A DNA stretch of 64,000 bases from Enoplolaimus lenunculus (taxonomy: Eukaryota > Nematoda > Enoplea > Enoplida > Thoracostomopsidae), in NCBI GenBank assembly GCA_030248215.1, contig JASANG010000777.1, positions 239,942-303,941 of the forward strand. Reading direction: 5' to 3'. Below the pieces are notes generated by a model. The model saw only the letters and a program-made list of their open reading frames with translations, was not told where the DNA came from and searched no databases. The position numbers were made by a program, and so were the translations under genes. Below are positions 56,889 through 64,000 of this stretch, piece by piece. The stretch's first letter is position 1. Each line of letters starts with the position of its first letter.

Positions 56889-57843
56889 AGGGTTTCAACA
56901 AAATTCCGATTGTGACTATATTTCTGATAAAATTTGAGGTCCGATTCCCACTGGATTCAATTCTGATTTCCCCGTTATGAGTTTTTAAAGTGATTGAACT
57001 TTGATTTTGCCTGTTGTTTCGTTCGTTTGCACTTTTATTCTGTTTTTTCTTAGTAAGTATTTTCACTTGTTAACACTTGAAGACCATCTAGCAGAGCAAA
57101 TGATTCCGTAAACGAATAACAAAATCTAAACTTTTTTATAGCTGCAAACAGTTATGTTAGAACCACAAATTTTCAATTATAGCTCGATATTTGGTTCAAC
57201 AGCATTCATACTTCATTGAAAAATATTCAATTTAGAGTCCTGTACAGAATTGTAGTGGAGCGGTGCGCGGCACGATAAAATGTATTCAACATTGTCGCAC
57301 GCCATGAAATAGATATTGCGTATGCTTTGTTAGCATCGTATACCGTCGCGCGGCGGTGTTCAGCGGCACGCAGTGACGTACAACGGCGTCCGCCGACGCA
57401 CTGCACAGTAACATATAGCGCATCGCTAACACAGTCAGCTATACAAGCAATTTGTACTGAAAGTGTGAACAACGCAAACAATCATACCTTACGGCAACAA
57501 AAGTCATACACTTTACTTTGTAACAGAATTACTAAAATTTAATCAGATTCCGGTTCCGACAAAAAAAAAATTGAATTCCGATTTCGGTTCTACTTTCGAC
57601 AAAACGTATATATACTTCTGATTGGAACCCTGGCCCATGTATAGAACAGGGCCGAAACAGTAGTATAAGTATATTCCTACGCCTAAGCCTAAGCCTAAGT
57701 GTAAGGATAAGCCTATTCTTAAGCCTATGTCTAAGCCTAAGCCTAATCATACGCAAAAAAAGTTAGTCTAAAGCTTAAACTGACTCAATTACAGCCCCGC
57801 AGGAACACGATCCGGTCCTGTTCTATACGTGGGCCGGAACCCT
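56889..57843. mobile_element. hAT-like element, interrupted by a second MITE
   Basis: Ends AGGGTTTCAACAAAATTCCG and GGAACCCT, with flanks CATATATC (56881-56888) and AATATATC (57844-57851), seven of eight equal. GATTCCGGTTCCGAC words are near both ends. The middle (57227-57540) contains a GC-richer block with short open frames on both strands, none recognisable as a transposase. The right end is split by the 204-bp MITE at 57632-57835. Confidence 0.75.
57632..57835. mobile_element. CCTAAG-core hAT-like MITE, copy 1
   Basis: A 204-bp element with inverted ends GGCCCATGTATAGAACAGGG and CCTGTTCTATACGTGGGCC and a perfect 8-bp duplication GGAACCCT (57624-57631, 57836-57843). The core is a run of CCTAAG hexamers. 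It has inserted within the last bases of the element at 56889. Confidence 0.92.
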
Positions 57844-57851
57844 AATATATC

Positions 57852-59727
57852 TATCTACCTATTTCATGTATACGCCCATGTGGTGTTGATATTTCAAAAA
57901 ACATCATCTTGGACTTCTGAAATCATAGATTGCATCAGAAAAAAAGTTTCCCGAACAACGAACTGTTTTTGACAAGTTACTAATGGAATTTTACAATTTC
58001 TCAGTCTATTGTTTAAAATTAGCCGTTTGTTGTTTCTATATTTTTTGTGAAGCAACGGTTGCCAGAATCATTGGCACAACCAGAATATTAACCTGAGTGA
58101 AATATACAGATTATACCGATCGCTTGTGTGTAAAACGTGTTTGTCTCAACCTTAATAAAAGATTAATATTTTGAAAACTATTTTCGGCCCCATGGTATTC
58201 TTAGTCCGCTTCTGATGACCATAGTCTATCACACAGATGTGACTAAATTTTGTAAACAAAAATGGAAATCGTGAAATTGTAAACAAACAGCGTCTCAGGA
58301 CTGTATAGTGAGTAAATTTCATTATTTAATACGAATTCATTCCAATCCGTGTGAACTTTTCGCAAACATGGGTGTTTTCAAGTGAAGAGATAAAAGTTGA
58401 TATATCTAGTGCCAAAATTTCTAGACAAAAAACACTTTGGAATAACCTTGTGGGTGTTAGCAATCAAAAAATTTTCTTCAACGTAATAAAGGCTGTAATT
58501 TGCAGAACTGAAATCTTGCCCTTGCTCCAGTCAATAAAAATTACCTTGCACAGGTTTGTGCTAACAAAACTTGTATCTGCAAATGTTGAAATTAAATATA
58601 GGCGATACATCGCTTTATCGCAGCGAGAGCTCAAATTAGCAAAGTTTTCACCTGGCAAAATGTGACCCCTCCTAGAGGTGTACAAACTTTTCAGAATAAT
58701 TTTTAAATTCGTGATGATTTTAGGTATATTTTTCAGCGTTCTATCTAGCAGATATATCCATTGTGAGCTGCAGATGGACAACTTTCATTTTTAGCACAAG
58801 CACGATAAGGAGTATATACTACATTGCATGCCCCGTACCTATAGGGGGACCAGATGGCTTCAACCCATAGAAAATTCTCAAGCTTGCTTACAAATCATCA
58901 GAAATCCATGTACGCGCCTCCTGAAAAATATTAGCTTTTCGCAAGCAACGTGTTGCAACGAGAGGTATAGTCACAAAACGGCTTAAGGGAACCACTTCAG
59001 TCCAATAACTTAGCAAATAATTACCGCTCATAATTAAACGTTTGATGACTGTTGACGGACACAGATTTAAAAACAAAACAATGTATACCTGAGTATTGTC
59101 ATGGCCATCCTCAAACCCCGCTCATATTTCCACCTGAAAATCTCACTCCAGCGGCTCCATATTCAATATCCTTTTAGTATTAGGCACTTAGCTTAAAACA
59201 ATATCAAAAAAGCTTAATGTAATTATTACAGAGTGACAACGTTGAAACCTTATCCGTCAAACGGTAACAACGGTTACAAATCGGTGTTCCTACTAAGCTT
59301 TAGTCACCACTTTAGAACATTTGTTGACCAACTAAAAACGGTGTCTGCTGTAAAGCTTAGAGTTGAATTTGGCCGGAAGTTTATTTTTTTAAAAGGGACA
59401 AAGTAGCTTATGATAGCTCAACAGATGAGCTAAAAGGATTGGATTGAATTTCAACTGAACGTAGCACTTTAAACATTTTAAAAAGTTTAGGATCGCTTTG
59501 CATCATATTGAGGAGCAGGTGTTGCCTGTTTAATGTTCAAACCACATTAACATTTGGATGAAAAAATAATTGTTAACTGTCGGGACCTGCTTGCTTAAGC
59601 ATGCCGTAGCAAGTGAAAAGAAGTATTATTTATTCCCACGGTGCTGCAGTGCCGCACGACGAAAAACGACGCTGAAAGCCATTAAAAATTGTCAAAATCA
59701 ACTTTTGCCGCAAAACATTACAATTAT
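57852..59727. other. No gene assigned; one candidate open frame
   Basis: The plus-strand frame at 58351-58665 (104 codons, no ATG at its start, Lys/Val/Leu-rich, reads RYIALSQRELKLAKFSPGKM at its end) is longer than chance would usually give. A minus-strand frame at 58888-59076 has an acceptor-like tccgtcaacag inside it. I recognise neither and could not chain exons, so they are not called as genes. Confidence 0.35.
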
Positions 59728-59915
59728 GGTCCATGTATAGAACAGGGCCGAAACAGTAATATAAGCATATTCCTAAGCCTAAGCCTAAGCGTATGGACGA
59801 ACCTATTCCTAACCTAAGCCTAAGCCTCAGCCTAAGCAAAAAATAGTCTAAAGCTTAAACTGACTCTATTATAGCCCCTCCGGAAAACGATCCGGTCCTG
59901 TTCTATACATGGGTC
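59728..59915. mobile_element. CCTAAG-core hAT-like MITE, copy 2
   Basis: A 188-bp copy with ends GGTCCATGTATAGAACAGGG and CCTGTTCTATACATGGGTC, flanked by ACAATTAT on both sides (59720-59727, 59916-59923). Confidence 0.92.
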
Positions 59916-60132
59916 ACAATTATTAACTGGTCAACGTTTTCCAATAGCGTAATAAGACGCCTAGCATAGTTTGCTAGTGTTTTTCAATATAAAAATGACC
60001 GATTAAGACAAACATAATGAACAGTTTCTTGGCTTAGTCCTGCCAAAATGTGTCAACTTGCATTTACGCGAGCGTATTTCCTAGAACTTGCCTAATTTAT
60101 TCATTTATTTGTTACTGATGTAATTATATATA

Positions 60133-60342
60133 CACAGCAAAAAATAGTGAGTCAAATTGACTCTCTCCGAAATAGGCTCTACGGGACTACACAAATTGAG
60201 TCAAAATTCGACTCCGGCAGAGTCAAATTCGATTCACTGAGTCGCATGTTTGACTCTGGTGGAGTCGAATTTGACTCAGTTTGTGTAGTCCCGTAGAGCC
60301 TATTTCGGAGAGAGTCAATTTGACTCACCATTTTTTGCAGTG
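60133..60342. mobile_element. Palindromic foldback element, TA-flanked
   Basis: A 210-bp near-perfect palindrome. The left arm starts CACAGCAAAAAATAGTGAGT and runs through AATAGGCTCTACGGGACTAC; the right arm mirrors it and ends TTTTTTGCAGTG. TA flanks both sides. GAGTCAAATTCGA words fill the centre. Transcribed RNA would fold into a hairpin about 95 bp long. Confidence 0.9.
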
Positions 60343-61224
60343 TACATACAGACATACATATATAGCATTCATGTAACGAATGGTCGAAGACTTGACCCAG
60401 GTATTCGAAAACATAGAAATCGTCCGGTGATGTCCTAAAATTTAAAGAGTTGCGTTTATTATCAAAAAGTTTCCTCGGTGCCCCTCAACTGTAAAATTTC
60501 ACTGGACACATTTGGGTACTTATATTCAGAAAATTTGTATATGTTTATAGTTTCCGATATAATTTGTTTAATTAAACTTAAGTAATACACGATATATTAG
60601 TCGAGGGTAAATGGGTTAATTCACGTCCGAAACATATATTGTCTTTAATTAATAATTTTCGTATCGGTTCTCAATTAACGATATTAAATTATATACGGTC
60701 TTTATACATTAATCCTATTTCGGAGTATAATGGATCCCAAGGACGTTCCTGAGGGGTTTGCAGCCAAAACTGTGTTTGTAAGTTTTGTTCAAAGCTTTAT
60801 AGTAACTTTTTCAGCTTATTACTCAAGAAACTTGATTGCAAATTTTATTTTCACATTGTGACCGCTGTTTTGCAACAAAATTTTCTATGACGTAAAAGAC
60901 TAAACAGCGTACCAGTGTGGTAGATTTGGGGGTGTCTTGGTAAGCATATACTTTATCTTGAGTTGAAATATCAAATTATACGTATTTAAAACATTTTCTA
61001 TAGTATTGATTATGCATTTTCTTCTAAGATCTCAAAGTAACCGTTGCAAAATTTTACTCTTTGGTTGTAATATTTTAAAAACCACGCTGGAGGCCCAAAA
61101 TTTATCGATAACTTTGATATTAAAAATGATTTTGACACTTGCCGGGGGCAGACGCATCTCTTCATATAACCTGGATTTTCTATAGGATGCACAGTGTTAT
61201 ACAAGACGTGAGAGCTCGCGTGTA

Positions 61225-61535
61225 CACCGCAAAAAATGGTGAGTCAAATTGACTCTCTTCGAAAGAGGCTTTTCCTGACTACACAAACTGAGTCAAAATT
61301 CGACTCCGCCAGAGTCAAATTCGACTCAGGTGAGTCAAATTGACTCTCTTCGAAAGAGGCTTTTCCTGACTACACAAACTGAGTCAAAATTCGACTCCGC
61401 CAGAGTCAAATTCGATTCATTGAATCGCTCAGTGAGTCGAATTTGATTCTGGCGGAGTCGAATTTGACTCAGTTTGTGTAGCCAGGAAAAGCCTATTTCC
61501 CATAGAGTCAATTTGACTCACCATTTTTTACAGTG
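61225..61535. mobile_element. Palindromic foldback element with duplicated left arm
   Basis: Same family as 60133 (CACCGCAAAAAATGGTGAGT ... TTTTTTACAGTG, TA on both sides), but the left arm segment GTGAGTCAAATTGACTCTCT through CGCCAGAGTCAAATTCGA is present twice in direct order (about 61239 and 61331), giving 311 bp. Confidence 0.9.
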
Positions 61536-61694
61536 TAAATTCGGGTAGCAAATATTCGAACAGTGATGGTTAACGCCTTGTATCCTGAAACCTCGCATTC
61601 TGAAACTCCAACATTTTTTGTTGAAATTTTTGGTGAAAAACAAAATTCATAAAACAATACACAATTTGACCTGAACTCGAAATACAGCAAAATA

Positions 61695-61839
61695 ACCAAT
61701 GCATAGAACAGGGCCGTAACAGTAGTATGAGCACATTCGTAATCCTCAGCATAAAGGTAAGCAAAAAATAGTGTAAAGCTCAAGCTTACTCTAGTGTAGT
61801 CCGGCACAAAAACGTTCCGCTCCTAATCCTTGCATGGCC
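61695..61839. mobile_element. CCTAAG-core hAT-like MITE, copy 3, degraded
   Basis: CCAATGCATAGAACAGGGCC at the left. The right end (CTTGCATGGCC) is strongly changed and the target duplication cannot be read. Confidence 0.65.
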
Positions 61840-63803
61840 TCTATCACAATACTGGTTTAATATTCGTTTCTGCCAAATGTTTCATCAATGCCTCATAATC
61901 GTTCAGCCCTGGCCAATGTATACAAAACTCTCTACTCTAGTGTTGTTTGGACCGCACCTAGTAGTTAACCGAAAATCTTAGACAAGCTATGTTGAACCTT
62001 AAAGCGGTCACAGACCATTGCATAAAAAGCTAAAGAATCAAAATCAATAACAATTGTTTACTAATTAAAGTTCCGGTGTTACGAAAGTCTAGATTTTGGC
62101 AGGCTGCGATTGCCTTCTGACTAATGGGGATTGAGAAATAACGTTGGAGAAACTGTAGATTTCAAGAAAAACAAAAACAATATAAAGATAATAAAAGACA
62201 ACATTTAAAAGTAGACAGTACAAAGAGCATAGAAAGGAATTTCAGGATAAAATTATAATAAAAAGTAAAAAGGCTTAGAAAAATAGAAAAACAAAAGCTG
62301 GAAAACAAATAAATGGTAAAATCACAAATTATAAAGCATCGATACAGCAAAACAGTCCTTTCACGATGATTTTGCTTAGAATCATTGACAAAATCACACA
62401 GCAAACCACCTCATGGGCACAACTTCATATTCTATAAACTGTCGCGTAACTTTTGAGGTAATTATTCAAGGTTTCAAACAAAAATATTAAATGCCAAAAT
62501 TTTTGCCTTAATTACAAATCTCGGTAGCTCAAACTTGGGTTTGGCTAGCAGATTCCGTAAGTTGAGAGCAGGTACAACCATTGCGTGACATAAACAATCA
62601 CCTGAATGCAAATTAAACAAGTATAAACCACTTAGAATTATGTAAGAAATGTCTTAAAATTTTACCACTAAATCCGTTAAAATGTGCGAAAGTGTAAAAA
62701 TACCAAGGCTGATGAAGGGGATGAAGGAGATATATCTCCAGGCCAGTAGCCAGCCCACCTTGCTAGAAAAAACTAAAAATTGTTCAGGAGGGACGTACAA
62801 AGGTTTTCAATGACTAAAAGCAAGGTTGAAAATTTTCTAGATGGGCTACAATTTTATACGGATTTGTATCTCTCGCAAAAAAATCTGACAAAATACCGAA
62901 AAAAGCACATTTATTGGCTGTAAAATAATAAACCTGACAGATTTTCAAAGTCACAAAAATTGTCTCTAATTCGCTCTTCTCACTAGAACGTATTTTTACA
63001 TAAAGGGATGTCCTCTAGAAATCAAATCATAGCTACGCCCCTCTTCAAAAAATTAAATATTCTACATGTTTCGGCTAATTGTATGTTTTTAAGTATTAAT
63101 GTTTATGATCAAAATTTAGCTCTACAACTCCAGTTCAATTTGCGTATTTAATTTCTCAACGAAAAATTGAACCCGCATCGTTTGACTCGAAACTACAGCA
63201 AATTGCAGTTACAATATTGGATGCATTGAAGCCTAACTTGCTAAAAAAGACAATACGGATTTTGGACAAACATTAACAATGGTACCCGAAACGAAAAAAA
63301 ACGCCTAAAATACACTAGAAAATCATTTACTTTAACGGTCATTTAGGAAAGCCCTAAAAAGTAATAAAAATTAAAAAAAATTGACCAAACCAAGAGATTT
63401 TAATTAAAAGGCAACGCAAATTCAGTAAGAAATGTTTCAGCCAAACTAACGATGGCAAGTGTGTTTCCCAAATGTCGCAGGGAAAGTTGAAATAGCGCGT
63501 AAGGTGATACGAAAACGTTATTGTACCCCAACAGTTGCTGATTTGTGAGATTTTGAGTTTCATATGTGACCGAAAACATTGTTTCAAATTTTAAAAAGTT
63601 TAGTTATTTACATTGGACGTGCCTTGTCCAACTCAGTAGAAGATTGCTAAATTTTCCACTATCCGACGATTGTCTCAGTAACTTTGGTTTAATGCTATCC
63701 CAAAAGTTAATTTTTAACTTTTTTGTTATTGGTTCGTTAAGAAAATAGATTTCAAACAAAACATGGTTACGTCGTTTGAAGGAAAGTCGTGCATGCCTAA
63801 TTT
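61840..63803. other. AT-rich, no gene recognised
   Basis: No coding exon, RNA gene or mobile element recognised. Short open frames (62162-62404, 63354-63587, 63566-63748) are compositionally simple. The 80-codon one at 62162-62404 is a Phe/Leu/Ser-rich reading of A/T-rich DNA. Confidence 0.5.
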
Positions 63804-63970
63804 GGCCAATGTACAGATCAAGGGTAGAACATTCTTCTGAGGGACTGCAATACAGTAGGCTTAACCTTAGACTAATTACGTTTGCTTATGCTTTATGCTT
63901 AAGTATAAGCTTATTTTTACGCTTAGGAATATGCTATACTACTGTCACGGCCCTGTTCTATACATTGGCC
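63804..63970. mobile_element. CCTAAG-core hAT-like MITE, copy 4
   Basis: A 167-bp copy with ends GGCCAATGTACAGATCAAGG and CCCTGTTCTATACATTGGCC, flanked by CCTAATTT and CCTGATTT (one change in eight). The core holds the TTAGGC-type words in the opposite orientation to copies 1 and 2. Confidence 0.85.
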
Positions 63971-64000
63971 CCTGATTTCAACATAAGCTGAAGCCAAAGT

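Overview
The window is animal (metazoan) nuclear DNA. It is AT-rich and its genes are split by GT-AG introns of roughly 100 bp to 2.3 kb. Conserved animal genes sit every 5-10 kb in a background crowded with small non-autonomous transposons and tRNA-related repeats. I could not place the species. The gene set (anoctamin-8, spinster, FBXO4, PSMD5, pseudouridine-5'-phosphatase, an amidated RFamide precursor with Lys-Arg processing sites) fits a bilaterian invertebrate with a fairly compact genome. A tunicate-like animal is possible but unproven.

Layout. 0.9-1.8 kb (-): first three coding exons of a PUDP-like HAD phosphatase, running off the left edge. 3.7-4.4 kb (-): a two-exon gene for a small secreted protein. 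7.4-9.0 kb (-): last two exons of a single-pass membrane protein with Asn-rich and Cys-containing outer part and a PPxY tail. 9-15.5 kb: gene desert with a GC-rich repeat complex (ACCCGCGGGT repeats, a ~44-bp minisatellite, a duplicated 92-bp hairpin unit) and MITEs. 15.5-23.3 kb (-): complete ten-exon PSMD5 (proteasome base assembly chaperone). 25.6-28.6 kb (-): complete, intronless ANO8-type anoctamin of 1012 aa. 28.7-36.4 kb: no gene seen, mostly MITEs. 36.4-39.9 kb (-): complete six-exon FBXO4. 40-45 kb: repeats, including a decayed LINE and tRNA-derived dimers. 45.4-51.9 kb (+): complete twelve-exon spinster (SPNS) transporter with a 38-nt microexon. 53.9-54.3 kb (-): neuropeptide precursor with four copies of one RFamide peptide. 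55.1-56.4 kb (+): small four-exon gene joining a signal-like N terminus, a ShKT domain and a segment resembling the C-terminal end of carbohydrate sulfotransferases. 56.4-64 kb: nested hAT-like elements, palindromic foldback elements and unassigned sequence.

Exon chains for PUDP, PSMD5, FBXO4, SPNS and the smaller genes were built by hand from splice signals, reading-phase continuity and recalled family sequence. Each internal junction listed keeps the reading frame. The genes are unrelated housekeeping and signalling genes with no shared pathway. What unites the window is the repeat landscape: at least seven MITE families, several with intact target-site duplications, and three tRNA-derived families arranged as head-to-tail dimers. 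The most novel points are the YRSPARFamide precursor, the ShKT/sulfotransferase-like mosaic gene and the shared-linker SINE dimers.
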